Below, piece by piece: positions 1 through 8,986 of a stretch of 64,000 nt of DNA. Under the pieces are notes generated by a model that saw only the letters and a list, made by a program, of their open reading frames with translations, did no database searches and was not told the DNA's origin. The position numbers were made by a program, and so were the translations under genes. Position 1 is the first letter of the stretch. Every line of letters begins with the position of its first letter. Source of the DNA: Kitasatospora cinereorecta (GTDB lineage Bacteria; Actinomycetota; Actinomycetes; Streptomycetales; Streptomycetaceae); assembly GCF_024172095.1 (NCBI RefSeq), contig NZ_JAMZDX010000005.1:248001-312000 (forward strand), given 5' to 3'.

Positions 1-1
1 G

Positions 2-460
2 CGGGTGTCGTACGTCAAACCGCACGGCGCGCTGTACAACCGGGTGGTGCAGGACAACGAGCAGGCCGAGGCCGTGGTCTCCGGCGTACTGCGGGCGGGT
101 GCGGTGTGCGACGGTCCGCTGCCGCTGCTCGGCCTGCCGGGGTCGCGGCTGCTGGCCGTCGCGGAGGGCGTCGGGCTGCCCGTGGTGGCCGAGGCGTTCG
201 CCGACCGCGCGTACACCCGGGCGGGCACGCTGGTGCCGCGCCGTGAACCGGACGCGGTGGTGCACGACCCCGAACAGGTGATCGCCCGCGCGGTCGGCAT
301 CGCCCGGGACGGCACCGTCACCGCGGCGAGCGGCGAACAGATCGGAATCGAGGCCCGCTCCCTGTGCGTGCACGGCGACACCCCCGGCGCCGCCCAACTC
401 GCCTGGCGGGTGCGCGGCGCGCTGGCCTCGGCCGGCGTCCGGGTGGAGGCGTTCACCTGA
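2..460 (+). CDS. pxpA: 5-oxoprolinase subunit A (LamB/YcsF family), 5' end missing
   Basis: This is the C-terminal part (about 152 codons of a roughly 250-residue family) of the LamB/YcsF protein PxpA. Together with PxpB and PxpC it hydrolyses 5-oxoproline to glutamate at the cost of ATP in the cytoplasm. The family motif VKPHGALYN lies at the very start of the readable frame, followed by a D-rich segment and the conserved ending with CVHGDTPGA. The frame is open to the window edge, so the true start lies upstream. Its TGA overlaps the ATG of pxpB (TGATG), which implies translational coupling. The identification rests on the motif and on the pxpB-pxpC neighbours. Confidence 0.93.
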   Translation, partial: RVSYVKPHGALYNRVVQDNEQAEAVVSGVLRAGAVCDGPLPLLGLPGSRLLAVAEGVGLPVVAEAFADRAYTRAGTLVPRREPDAVVHDPEQVIARAVGIARDGTVTAASGEQIGIEARSLCVHGDTPGAAQLAWRVRGALASAGVRVEAFT

Positions 461-1122
461 TGGCCGCCGCGGCGGACGCGGGACGGCGGCCCGGCCGTGG
501 GGCCGGCCCGACCCTTCGCGCGGTCGGTGAGGACGCCGTCCTCGTCGAACTCGGGACGGTGGAGGAGGTGGCGGCGCTGTACGCGACCCTGCTGGCGCGG
601 CGCGACGAGCTGCCCGCGATCACGGAGATCGTCCCCGCTGCCCGGACCGTCCTGCTCGACGGCGTCGCCGACCGGACGGCACTCGCCCGCACCCTGCGCG
701 GCTGGACGATCCCCGAACTCCCGCCGGCCGAAGGACCGTCGGTCGAGATCCCGACCGTCTACGACGGCGCCGACCTCGCCGACGTGGCCGCCCGCTGGGA
801 CGTGTCGCCCGAGGCGGCGGTACGCATCCACACCGCGCCCGAATACCGGGTCGCCTTCTGCGGGTTCGCCCCCGGCTTCGGCTACCTGACCGGGCTCCCC
901 GAGCGCTACCACCTCCCCCGCCACGCCACCCCGCGCACCGCCGTACCCACCGGATCGGTCGCCCTCGCCGGACCGTTCACCGGCGTCTACCCCCGCTCCT
1001 CCCCCGGCGGCTGGCACCTACTCGGCCGGACCTCCGCCGTGCTCTGGGACACCGCCCGCGACCCTGCGGCCCTGCTCGCGCCGGGCGTCCGGGTCCGCTT
1101 CACGGCGGTGACCAATGGCTGA
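460..1122 (+). CDS. pxpB: 5-oxoprolinase subunit B
   Basis: The 220-residue product belongs to the allophanate-hydrolase subunit 1 / KipI family and is the PxpB subunit of ATP-dependent 5-oxoprolinase. The diagnostic segment FCGFAPGFGYLTGLP is at about residues 129-143, followed by the PRTAVPTGSVALAG and SSPGGWHLLG motifs. I chose the ATG at 460 because it overlaps the pxpA stop by one base and removes an unsupported upstream extension. The 3' end overlaps pxpC by 8 bases, so the three genes form one operon. The cyclophilin-like PxpB and PxpC subunits bind each other; in Bacillus the same fold pair is KipI/KipA, but the adjacent pxpA makes the 5-oxoprolinase role more likely. Confidence 0.95.
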   Translation: MAAAADAGRRPGRGAGPTLRAVGEDAVLVELGTVEEVAALYATLLARRDELPAITEIVPAARTVLLDGVADRTALARTLRGWTIPELPPAEGPSVEIPTVYDGADLADVAARWDVSPEAAVRIHTAPEYRVAFCGFAPGFGYLTGLPERYHLPRHATPRTAVPTGSVALAGPFTGVYPRSSPGGWHLLGRTSAVLWDTARDPAALLAPGVRVRFTAVTNG

Positions 1123-2020
1123 ACCGCCCGCCGAACCGGCCCGGCCCGACCTGCTCGGCCTACTCGTCCTGCGGCCCGGCCCGCTCACCACCGTCCAGGA
1201 TCTCGGCCGGCGCGGCGTCGCCCACCTCGGCGTCCCGCGCGCCGGCGCCCTCGACGAACCCGCCCTGCGCGCCGCCAACCGCCTGGTCGGCAACCCCGAC
1301 GGCGCCGCCGCCCTGGAGACCACGCTCGGCGGCGTCACCGTACGCGCCGAGGGCGGCGCTGTGACGGTCGCGGTCACCGGCGCCCCGTGCGCCGTCCGCG
1401 TCGACGGGCGGGCCGCCGCCTGGGGCGCGGCCGTCCGCCTCCCGGCTGGCGCGGTCGTCGAGGTCGGCCCCGCCGTGCACGGCGTCCGCAGCTACCTGGC
1501 GGTCGCGGGCGGCGTGGCCGTCCCCGCCGTCCTCGGCAGCCGCTCCGCCGACCTGCTCTCCGGGCTCGGGCCCGCCGTCCTCGCCGAGGGCGATCTGCTG
1601 CCCGTCGGCCCGCCCCCGACCGGACCGCGCGCCGAACTCGTCCCGCTGCCCGCCGTCCCCGCCGAACTCGTCCTCCGGCTGCGCCCCGGACCGCACGCGC
1701 ACTGGTTCGCCGACGCCCCGCTCCTCGGCCGCGCGACCTTCCGGGTCGCCGCCGCGAGCAACCGCATCGCCGTACGCACCGAGGGCCCCGCCCTCACCCG
1801 CTCCAGCGCCGGCTCCCGCGAACTCCCCAGCGAGGGCATGGTCCTGGGCTCCGTCCAGGTCCCCCCGGACGGCCTGCCCGTCATCTTCCTCGCCGACCAC
1901 CCGACCACCGGCGGCTACCCCGTCATCGGCACCGTCCCACCCGCCGACCTCCCCGCCGCCGCCCAGGCCCGCCCCGGCACCCCGGTCCGCTTCGTGCCCC
2001 TCCGCCCGGCCGCTCTCTGA
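1115..2020 (+). CDS. pxpC: 5-oxoprolinase subunit C
   Basis: The 301-residue protein is of the biotin-dependent carboxyltransferase / allophanate hydrolase subunit 2 (KipA) family and is the third 5-oxoprolinase subunit. The N-terminal signature TTVQDLGRRGVAHLGVPRAG and the following ANRLVGNPDGAAALETTLGG are typical. The C-terminal half carries SRELPSEGMVLGSVQVPPDG and LADHPTTGGYPVIG, also conserved in PxpC. The ATG at 1115 overlaps the end of pxpB. The gene ends 23 bases before the convergent VOC gene; the short spacer holds only a weak inverted repeat (CGGTC...GACCG). Confidence 0.94.
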   Translation: MAEPPAEPARPDLLGLLVLRPGPLTTVQDLGRRGVAHLGVPRAGALDEPALRAANRLVGNPDGAAALETTLGGVTVRAEGGAVTVAVTGAPCAVRVDGRAAAWGAAVRLPAGAVVEVGPAVHGVRSYLAVAGGVAVPAVLGSRSADLLSGLGPAVLAEGDLLPVGPPPTGPRAELVPLPAVPAELVLRLRPGPHAHWFADAPLLGRATFRVAAASNRIAVRTEGPALTRSSAGSRELPSEGMVLGSVQVPPDGLPVIFLADHPTTGGYPVIGTVPPADLPAAAQARPGTPVRFVPLRPAAL

Positions 2021-2043
2021 CCTGCGGTCGGGCCGTCAGACCG

Positions 2044-2400
2044 TCACTCCGCCGGTTGCCACAGCTCGATCCGATTGCCCTCCGGGTCGGTGACCCAGCC
2101 GAACCGTCCGACGCCCTCCATCTCCTGCGTCTCCTCGGCCACGACGGCGCCCTTGGCCCGCAGTTGGGCGAGCATCGCGTCGACGTCGCGCACCCGGAAG
2201 TTGAGCATCGTCTGCTGTCCGCGCGACCCGAAGTAGTCGGTGCCCGACTCGAACGTCGCGAACACCGTCGGCCCCGGCTCCTGCCGCCACACCCCGACCC
2301 CGTCCGCGTCCAGCCCCAGGCAGTCGCGGTACCAGGCACTCAGCCCCTCCGGATCCGCCGCCCGCAGGAAGTACCCACCGATCCCCAGCACACGTTCCAT
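2044..2400 (-). CDS. VOC (glyoxalase/bleomycin-resistance fold) protein
   Basis: The 118-residue product is a small vicinal-oxygen-chelate fold protein. The segment IGGYFLRAADPEGLSAWYRDCLGL is the first beta-alpha-beta unit typical of the family, and the C-terminal DPEGNRIELWQP contains the usual metal-ligand Glu. Such proteins can be dioxygenases, isomerases, glutathione-type transferases or drug-binding resistance proteins; nothing nearby indicates a substrate. I placed the start at the ATG at 2400 (MERVLGIGG) because family members begin just before this strand; an upstream in-frame start would add 16 residues of low-complexity sequence. It converges on pxpC and is followed upstream by the NTPase gene on the same strand. 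Confidence 0.85.
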   Translation of the reverse strand: MERVLGIGGYFLRAADPEGLSAWYRDCLGLDADGVGVWRQEPGPTVFATFESGTDYFGSRGQQTMLNFRVRDVDAMLAQLRAKGAVVAEETQEMEGVGRFGWVTDPEGNRIELWQPAE

Positions 2401-2563
2401 CCCCCCATCCTGCCAGCCCGCCGCCCACCAGCCCCCGGACGCGCTCACCGCCGCCGACTCTTCACCCCCACCCGCTCACGCAGCAGCCCCCGGTAGTGGC
2501 CCGACCTCCGACCGCCGAGGCCGAACCAATCGCAGATGTCCGCCACCGTCTCGGCAATGGGGG

Positions 2564-5500
2564 TCAGCTGCCGTCCACCGACGGCGTGCGGGTGCGTTCC
2601 GCCATGTCGCCCCAGAAATCGGCGAGTTCACGGGCGGTCATGCCGTGCCAGCCGGCCCGCCTGCGCCTGAGCCGGTGGCCGGCGAGCAACGCCTGCTGCT
2701 GGCGGCAGAACGGTTCGCGCAGTTCGGTGCCGGGCCGGACGCCCTTGGCGGGGTAGGGGCAGAGCTCGAACGGGCAGTTGCGCAGGCAGGCGGACCCGGG
2801 TTCGGCCAGGCCCGGCATGCCGACGGTCCGCTCGGGGTGGAGGACGCTGCGGTCGGTGGTGAGGCAGGGCGGCAGGACGGTGCGATTGCTGCGCTGCAGC
2901 CGGTCGTCGACGCGCATCCCGTCGCGCTCGGTGAGGTTGAGCAGCAGCAACACGTCGGCGAGCAGTTGCTGGGCCCGCGGGTGGAGGGTGCTCCACCCCA
3001 CCGAGGGCGGGATCCACAGGTTGTGCTTGCGGTGGATGGTGGGATCGGCGGGGCTGGAGCCGATGTTGACGGTGGCGCCCTTCTCGTCGATCCAGATGTA
3101 CCGCTCGGGGTGGCGGGTCTCCAGGGCGAGTGCCGCGAGGTCGCCGCCCTCGGCCACGAAGGGGTGCAGGCGCCGCCCGCCGGCGGTGTGCTGCTCGTCG
3201 GCGCGCAGCTCCTCCGGGGGGCGGTCGCCGGGCGCCTGGGCGCTGCCGGCCATGGTCAGCCACCGCTCGACCACCCGGAGGGGGTCGATGTCCGGATGGT
3301 GGCCGTCGTTACCGTCCAACGGCTCGTCCTCGGTGCGGTCGGGGAGCTCCCACAGGCACAGCGCATGGATCAGGGTGAGCTGGGAGTACCAGTAGCGGGC
3401 GTGGGTGAGCATGTGCTCGGCGCGCTCGATCAGGTACTCGCGGGCCTCGTCGGAGGTGGCCGGGTGTCGCCGGCGGCGGTTGGCGGCGCTCTTGAAGCCC
3501 TGGGCGAGGGCGATCTCCAGCGAGATCGGCAGGTCGGCCCGGCCGGTGCCGGGGTTGGGCAGCAGGTGTCGGAGCCAGAGCTCCATGCGTTCGCGGGCCT
3601 GGCCGCGCCGTTCCTCGCCGACCGAGCCGACCACCATCGGGACCAGCCAGGCGCGGGTGACGAACTCGCGCCAGATCTCGACACGGGTCCCGCCGTGGCG
3701 CTCCCCGTCCGGGGCGGAGCCCACGGGGTCCACCGGTTCGAGCGGCGTGCCCAGGCGGCGCTCGCGGCGGCAGTTCTCCTCGTACTGCCGGTCCGCCATC
3801 GCCTCCTTGTACTGCTCCCACGGGTCGTACCGTTCGGCCTCCGGACCGTCCCTCCGCTGCGGCCAGGGGAAGAGCGCGCGCAGCGCGTCGAAGGCGTTGT
3901 CGCCGCCGGCGCCGATCTCCTGGGCGATGGCCAGCCGGACCGGGTAGCCCGGCTCGATCCAGGTGATCCGCATGAGTTCCCCGTACCCGGGCGCGGCCCG
4001 CCGCTCGGCTTCCGCGTTGCGGCACGCCTCGTCGAGCCGCCTCGCCGCCTCCCCGAAGCGGTGGACCAGCCGCAGCTTGGCGTCCTCGAGGGTGCGCTGG
4101 TCGCCATCCCGGATCTCCGGCCAGTGCCGCAGGATCGCGGCGGCGATGCGGGGGTGGGCCGAGTCCTCGGCCCGGCCGGAGTCGATCTCCAGCGCGGCGG
4201 CGAACAGGTCGAGCGCCTTGTCGTCGCGCCGCAGCTCGGCGGCGTCGACCAGCATCCCGACGGTCTCGGCCCGGAGATCACTGAGCCCGAGACCCTCGGA
4301 CCGGACGGCCACGAACCCGGCACCCCTGAACCCGACGTCGACCGACCCAACGCCGACCGACCCGGCACCGACCGACCCGACATCGGCCGCCCCGACATCG
4401 GCCGCCCCGGCACCGTCCGACCCGACGCTGTCCGCCGCGGCGCCGTCCGAGCGGCGGTCGCCGGCCCGGGAGCCGCCGGTCCGCCGCCGCGAGCGCATGA
4501 TCAGCGCGATCAGCAGCTCCCGCCCCGGGTCGGCCAGCGCCGCGCGCAGTACTCCGTCGGAGCGGCGCTGCACGGCGTCGAGGTAGTCGGAGCCCAGGAA
4601 CGCCTGCAGGATGCTGTGCGGGAAGCGGACCTTGTGGCTGTGCGCCTCGACCAGGCCCAGCTGCTCCCCGTACGCGGCGTAGCGCGAGAGCGCGGTGCGC
4701 CAGCAGGCCTCCTCGCCGTCCGCCGGGAGCCCGTCGACGCGCTGCCGCAGGGCGTCGAGGACGGCGGGCCGGCCCACCTGCGGGGCCGGGTCGCCGCCCG
4801 GTGTGCCGTCCTTCCAGTCGATCAGTTCGGTGAAGCGGACCTCCAGGCTGTCCCGGAGCAGGCCGATGCAGGCCAGCGCGGAGATCACCGCGACGGTGCG
4901 CCGCCGCTGGTCGGAGTCGATGTCGAAGCGGGCCTGGAGGTGGCCGCCGATCAGGGCGCGGCGCCAGGAGTCCAGCAGGCTGACCCGGATCCGGGAGCGG
5001 TCGCCGCCGCGGGTGTCCAGCTGGTCCCAGGTGCGGGAACCGTCGAGGTGTTCGAGCAGCTGGTGGTGGCGCAGCTGGCGGGCGATCTGCAGGTAGAGCG
5101 GGGACTCGGCGACGGCGGCGGTCTCCACGATCCAGTCGAGCCTGCGGTTGTCGGCGTCGGGGTCGCTGCGGGCGAGGTAGCCGAGGGCGGCCTCCTCGCT
5201 GAGCGGTTCGAGGTCGATGACGGCGGCCGGGGTGCCCTCCAGTGCGGTGTGCGGCCGGGAGGCGATCACCAGCGGGAGCCGCTGCTTGTCGGCGCGCTGG
5301 ATGGCCCGGCGGATGACACCGTCCCGGTCGGCCTGCTGCTCGTCGTCGCTGAACGCCTCCTCGAGGCCGTCGGCGATGACCACGGCCTTGTCGTCCATGC
5401 AGATCTGCCGCCAGACCCGCTCGGCCTGGGCGCGGGAGATCACGGCGGGGTCGACCTCGTCGCAGAAGCGCCGCTTCGCCAGCTCGCTGAAGTTCAGCTC

Positions 5501-6178
5501 CTCGTCGTCCAGGTCGACGCGGCGCAGGTGGACGGCGACCGGCATGGCGCCCTTCTCGGCCAGCATCTGGGTCAGCTGCACCAGGACGGAGGTCTTCCCG
5601 CTGCCCACCCCGCCGACGATCAGGTACGGGCGGCGGTGCCGCCGGTCGCGCAGTGCCTGGGCCAGCACCGCGCACAGCTCCTGGCGGCCGACCACCTCGT
5701 CGACGATCGTCCCGGCGGTGGGCACCAGGTCCCGGGGGTTGCTCCGGGCGATCCGGCGGATCGGCCGGATCGTCTTCCAGTGCTGCACGGCGAGGAAGAC
5801 CACCGTGCTCATCGCCAGCGCCAGGAAGGGCGTGGCGAAGCTGATCACCACACCGCAGGACGATCCCTTGTTCTCGCAGGCGCCGTCGACCACGCCCCCG
5901 CCGCTGCCGAGGACCACCGCGACCGCCAGTCCGATCCAGCCGAGGAACAGCAGCGCACCGATGGCCGAGAAGGTCCACAGGTAGGTGGCGGGGGTCCAGC
6001 GCAGGCGCCAGCGCTGTGCGGGCGGGACCCGGCGGCCTGCCTCCCGCCGGACCCGCCACATCCGCGAGGTGCGGAGCCGGTAGGCCCGCAACCGGGACCG
6101 GAAGCGCTTTCCGCGGACCAGGCGAGACTCGCTCGGGGGCCGGTACCGTCCTTCAGGATGCCGGATGACCTGACTCAT
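2564..6178 (-). CDS. membrane-anchored NACHT/STAND-type NTPase
   Basis: The 1204-residue protein has a basic N-terminus, two hydrophobic segments at about residues 66-92 and 109-131, then a P-loop NTPase domain. The Walker A GGVGSGKTS is at about 189-197, the Walker B-like VVIADGLEEA at about 266-275 and a sensor-like LVIASRPH at about 303-310. This order resembles STAND/NACHT ATPases, which act as signal-dependent switches. A long, mostly alpha-helical C-terminal half follows. The extreme C-terminus carries a Cys cluster (CLRNCPFELC at about 1131-1140, plus Cys 1105 and 1158) that could bind a metal. A repeat-encoded Gly/Val/Ser spacer occupies about residues 582-630. No effector domain was recognised. 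A defence, developmental or stress-sensor role is possible but unproven. The ATG at 6178 opens the frame and is the only strong start. Confidence 0.8.
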   Translation of the reverse strand: MSQVIRHPEGRYRPPSESRLVRGKRFRSRLRAYRLRTSRMWRVRREAGRRVPPAQRWRLRWTPATYLWTFSAIGALLFLGWIGLAVAVVLGSGGGVVDGACENKGSSCGVVISFATPFLALAMSTVVFLAVQHWKTIRPIRRIARSNPRDLVPTAGTIVDEVVGRQELCAVLAQALRDRRHRRPYLIVGGVGSGKTSVLVQLTQMLAEKGAMPVAVHLRRVDLDDEELNFSELAKRRFCDEVDPAVISRAQAERVWRQICMDDKAVVIADGLEEAFSDDEQQADRDGVIRRAIQRADKQRLPLVIASRPHTALEGTPAAVIDLEPLSEEAALGYLARSDPDADNRRLDWIVETAAVAESPLYLQIARQLRHHQLLEHLDGSRTWDQLDTRGGDRSRIRVSLLDSWRRALIGGHLQARFDIDSDQRRRTVAVISALACIGLLRDSLEVRFTELIDWKDGTPGGDPAPQVGRPAVLDALRQRVDGLPADGEEACWRTALSRYAAYGEQLGLVEAHSHKVRFPHSILQAFLGSDYLDAVQRRSDGVLRAALADPGRELLIALIMRSRRRTGGSRAGDRRSDGAAADSVGSDGAGAADVGAADVGSVGAGSVGVGSVDVGFRGAGFVAVRSEGLGLSDLRAETVGMLVDAAELRRDDKALDLFAAALEIDSGRAEDSAHPRIAAAILRHWPEIRDGDQRTLEDAKLRLVHRFGEAARRLDEACRNAEAERRAAPGYGELMRITWIEPGYPVRLAIAQEIGAGGDNAFDALRALFPWPQRRDGPEAERYDPWEQYKEAMADRQYEENCRRERRLGTPLEPVDPVGSAPDGERHGGTRVEIWREFVTRAWLVPMVVGSVGEERRGQARERMELWLRHLLPNPGTGRADLPISLEIALAQGFKSAANRRRRHPATSDEAREYLIERAEHMLTHARYWYSQLTLIHALCLWELPDRTEDEPLDGNDGHHPDIDPLRVVERWLTMAGSAQAPGDRPPEELRADEQHTAGGRRLHPFVAEGGDLAALALETRHPERYIWIDEKGATVNIGSSPADPTIHRKHNLWIPPSVGWSTLHPRAQQLLADVLLLLNLTERDGMRVDDRLQRSNRTVLPPCLTTDRSVLHPERTVGMPGLAEPGSACLRNCPFELCPYPAKGVRPGTELREPFCRQQQALLAGHRLRRRRAGWHGMTARELADFWGDMAERTRTPSVDGS
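4289..4435. repeat. degenerate 15-bp minisatellite inside the NTPase gene
   Basis: On the + strand the units look like GACCCGACATCGGCC with frequent substitutions. They sit in frame in the minus-strand gene and encode a run rich in ADVG, SVG and GVG. Because the unit length is a multiple of three, copy-number change would alter spacer length without breaking the frame. The boundaries are approximate. Confidence 0.65.
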
Positions 6179-6378
6179 CGTGGTCTTCCCTCACGGGCAT
6201 CGGTGGATTCCAACCGCCCACACCAGCCAGGCTACGCGCGGGCGACACCACCGTCACCCGCTGCCCGGCGCGCGTCCGGCCGCACCGGGCGCGGTCGGTC
6301 ACGGTGAGTCAGCTCGACCAGGGGCTCGTCACAGGGGGTCAGCTCCGCGGCGACAGGGCTGCGGCGACGGGGCTGCGA

Positions 6379-8094
6379 TCAGTGCAGGGGGACGATGTCG
6401 GGGGCGCCGAGGCGGGCGGCATCGGCGGTGGCGTCGTCGGGCTGGCGCTGCGCCTCCAACTCGGCCTCGACGCGCTTGCGGTAGTGCTCGATCTCGTTGC
6501 GGACCTGCTGGTCGTCCCAGCCGAGCGGGCCGGCCATCAGGCCGGCGACGGTTTCGGCGGCGGCCACGCCGCGGTCCCAGGATTCGATGGAGGAGCGGGT
6601 GCGGCGGGTGAGCACGTCGTCGAGGTGCCGGGCGCCTTCGTGGGTGACGGCGTAGACGGCCTCGGCGAGCAGGTAGTCGTCGGAGCCGGGCAGCGGCTCG
6701 CCGAGGGCGGGGTCGGACCTGACCAGGTCGAGCACCTCGCCGATGAGGGACCCGTACCGGTGCAGGAAGTGTTCGATCCGGGCGACGTGCAGGCCGGACT
6801 CGGCGGCGAGGCTCTGCCGCCGGTTCCACAGGGCCCGGTAGCCCTCGGCGCCGAGCAGGGGGATGTCGTGGGTGACGGAGGGGCCGGGCCGGGCGCCGTC
6901 GAGCGTGCGGACCGCCTCGTCGACCGCGTCCTTGGCCATCACCCGGTAGGTGGTGTACTTGCCGCCGGCGATCACCACCAGACCGGGGACGGGGTGGCCG
7001 ACCAGGTGTTCGCGGGAGAGCTTGCTGGTCTCGGCGGCGTCGCCGGCGAGCAGCGGGCGCAGGCCGGCGTAGACGCCCTCGACGTCGTCCCGGGAGAGCG
7101 GCGTGGAGAGCACGCTGTTGACGTGGTCGAGCAGGTAGTCGATGTCGCTGGAGCTGACGGCGGGGTGGTTCTTGTCGAGGTCCCAGTCGGTGTCGGTGGT
7201 GCCGATGAGCCAGTGGCGGCCCCACGGGATGACGAACAGGACGCTCTTCTCGGTGCGCAGGATCAGCCCGGACTGCGAGTTGACCCGGTCGCGCGGGACC
7301 AGGATGTGCACGCCCTTGGAGGCCCGGACGTGGAACTGCCCGCGGGTGACGGCGAGTGCCTGGGTGTCGTCGGTCCACACGCCGGTCGCGTTGATCACCT
7401 GCTTGGCGTGGACCGCGAACTCGCGTCCGGTCTCCAGGTCGACCACCACCGCGCCGGTGACCCGTTCGCCCTGGCGGAGGAAGCGGGCCACCTTCGCCCG
7501 GTTCGCGACCAGGGCACCGTACGCGGCCGCGGTGCGCACGATCGTCATGGTGTGCCGGGCGTCGTCGACCTGGGCGTCGTAGTACTGGACGGCGCCGACC
7601 AGCGAGTCCGCGCGCAGGGCGGGGACCTCGCGCAGGGCGCGGCGGCGGGTCAGGTGGCGGTGGTGCGGCAGGCCGCGCGAGGTGCCCGAGGCGGCGCCCA
7701 TGGTGTCGTAGAGCAGGACGCCGGCGCCGACGTACGGGCGTTCCCAGACGCGGTGTTTGAGCGGGTAGAGGAACTTGACCGGGCGGACCAGGTGCGGCGC
7801 CAGGCGCTGGATGAGCAGGGCGCGCTCCTGCAGGGCCTCCTTGACCAGGCGGAAGTCGAGCATCTCGAGGTAGCGCAGGCCGCCGTGGATCAGCTTGCTG
7901 GAGCGCGAGGAGGTGCCGCTGGCCCAGTCCCGGCTCTCCACGAGTCCGGTGCTCAGGCCGCGGGTGACCGCGTCCAGCGCACAGCCGGCGCCGACCACGC
8001 CGCCGCCGACGACCAGGACGTCCAGTTCCCGCCCGGAGCCGAGCGCGGCCAGGGCGTCCTCGCGGGCCTGGGGTGAGAGGGGGACTGGCTTCAC
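6379..8094 (-). CDS. glpD: aerobic glycerol-3-phosphate dehydrogenase
   Basis: The 571-residue FAD-dependent enzyme oxidises sn-glycerol 3-phosphate to dihydroxyacetone phosphate at the inner face of the membrane and passes electrons to the quinone pool. The FAD-binding GGGVVGAGCALDAVTRG lies at about residues 29-45. SSRSSKLIHGGLRYLE follows at about residue 60, the standard GlpD signature. The C-terminal DUF/alpha-helical cap is present, and the length fits the family. I selected the GTG at 8094 because an AAGGAG ribosome-binding site lies about 9 bases upstream. No glpF or glpK lies within the window. The gene is divergent from a GNAT gene across a 255-base gap. Confidence 0.95.
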   Translation of the reverse strand: MKPVPLSPQAREDALAALGSGRELDVLVVGGGVVGAGCALDAVTRGLSTGLVESRDWASGTSSRSSKLIHGGLRYLEMLDFRLVKEALQERALLIQRLAPHLVRPVKFLYPLKHRVWERPYVGAGVLLYDTMGAASGTSRGLPHHRHLTRRRALREVPALRADSLVGAVQYYDAQVDDARHTMTIVRTAAAYGALVANRAKVARFLRQGERVTGAVVVDLETGREFAVHAKQVINATGVWTDDTQALAVTRGQFHVRASKGVHILVPRDRVNSQSGLILRTEKSVLFVIPWGRHWLIGTTDTDWDLDKNHPAVSSSDIDYLLDHVNSVLSTPLSRDDVEGVYAGLRPLLAGDAAETSKLSREHLVGHPVPGLVVIAGGKYTTYRVMAKDAVDEAVRTLDGARPGPSVTHDIPLLGAEGYRALWNRRQSLAAESGLHVARIEHFLHRYGSLIGEVLDLVRSDPALGEPLPGSDDYLLAEAVYAVTHEGARHLDDVLTRRTRSSIESWDRGVAAAETVAGLMAGPLGWDDQQVRNEIEHYRKRVEAELEAQRQPDDATADAARLGAPDIVPLH

Positions 8095-8349
8095 GGGACC
8101 ACTCCTTGGCTCGGCGGGCGCGGGATTCCTCGGTACGGGGGCGGCCAGGGCTATGCGGGGCCGGGCACCTCGGCCTCGGCACGGGACAGCTTCAGTCGAC
8201 TGCCCGGCGGGGGTGCTCGGCAACCGCTGGACCGCTGTCGACCGCCGCACGGGTGGCTCCTCCCGGCCGGCGCCCGGCGGCCCGCAGCCCGCGCCGCCAC
8301 CGGCGGAAACGGTTTGCCGCCGGGCCGCGGCCCGTGGTGGGCTCGCCGG

Positions 8350-8922
8350 ATGGACGTACGCCTGAGGACCGAGCGGCTGACCCTGCGCCGTTTCACACCG
8401 GCCGACCTGGACGCGCTCGCGCTGCTGCACGGCGACCCGGCGGTGATGCGGTACATCGACGACGGGCGGCCGGTGGCACGCGAGGTGGTGGCGGAGCGGA
8501 CGCTGCCCGCCCTGCTGGCGGAGTACCGCGAGCTGCCGGCCGGGCTGGGCTGCTGGGCGGCCGTGGAGCGGGCGGGCGGGGAGTTCGCCGGCTGGTTCGC
8601 GCTGCGGCCGGCCCACAGCGTCGGGCTGGCCGGCGGGATCGAGCTCGGCTACCGGCTGCGCCCGGCCCGCTGGGGTCTCGGCTACGGCGGCGAGGGGGCA
8701 CGGGCGCTGGTGGACTCGGCCTTCGCCGAGCTCGGGGCGGAGCGGGTGGTGGCGACCACCATGGCGGTCAACGCGGCGTCCCGGCGGGTGATGGAGAAGG
8801 CCGGGCTGCGGTACGTGCGCACCTTCTTCGAGGAGTGGCCGGAGTACCTCGAGGGGGCCGAGCACGGCGACGTGGAGTACGCGGTCAGCCGCGCCGAGTG
8901 GACCGCCACCCGAAAGAGTTAG
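8350..8922 (+). CDS. GNAT family N-acetyltransferase (RimJ/RimL type)
   Basis: The 190-residue protein starts with TERLTLRRFTPADLDALALL, the opening typical of RimJ/RimL-like acetyltransferases, and carries the acetyl-CoA-binding region as YRLRPARWGLGYGGEGARAL at about residues 100-119. The later NAASRRVMEKAGLRY is the usual C-terminal motif. It should transfer an acetyl group to an amine of a protein, a metabolite or an antibiotic; the substrate is unknown. The ATG at 8350 immediately precedes the conserved region; an upstream start would add twelve unlikely residues. It is divergent from glpD and is followed by a small secreted protein on the same strand. Confidence 0.88.
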   Translation: MDVRLRTERLTLRRFTPADLDALALLHGDPAVMRYIDDGRPVAREVVAERTLPALLAEYRELPAGLGCWAAVERAGGEFAGWFALRPAHSVGLAGGIELGYRLRPARWGLGYGGEGARALVDSAFAELGAERVVATTMAVNAASRRVMEKAGLRYVRTFFEEWPEYLEGAEHGDVEYAVSRAEWTATRKS

Positions 8923-8986
8923 CATACGGTCGACCCTGGCGGGAAGGGAACTGTCGACCAGTCAGCCACCTGCTCCAGGAGGACCG

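Noticed and set aside
364..460. An upstream start for pxpB at 364
   Set aside because: It would overlap pxpA by almost 100 bases and add Arg-rich sequence unlike the family; the coupled ATG at 460 fits better.
2240..6307. A 1355-codon open frame on the + strand
   Set aside because: It lies opposite the NTPase gene, has a Gly/Ala/Val/Gln/His-rich composition typical of GC-driven antisense frames and shows no family-like motif. The minus-strand protein has intact Walker motifs.
6304..8076. A 590-codon + strand frame opposite glpD
   Set aside because: It is a shadow of glpD, with no domain-like sequence and composition explained by codon bias of the real gene.
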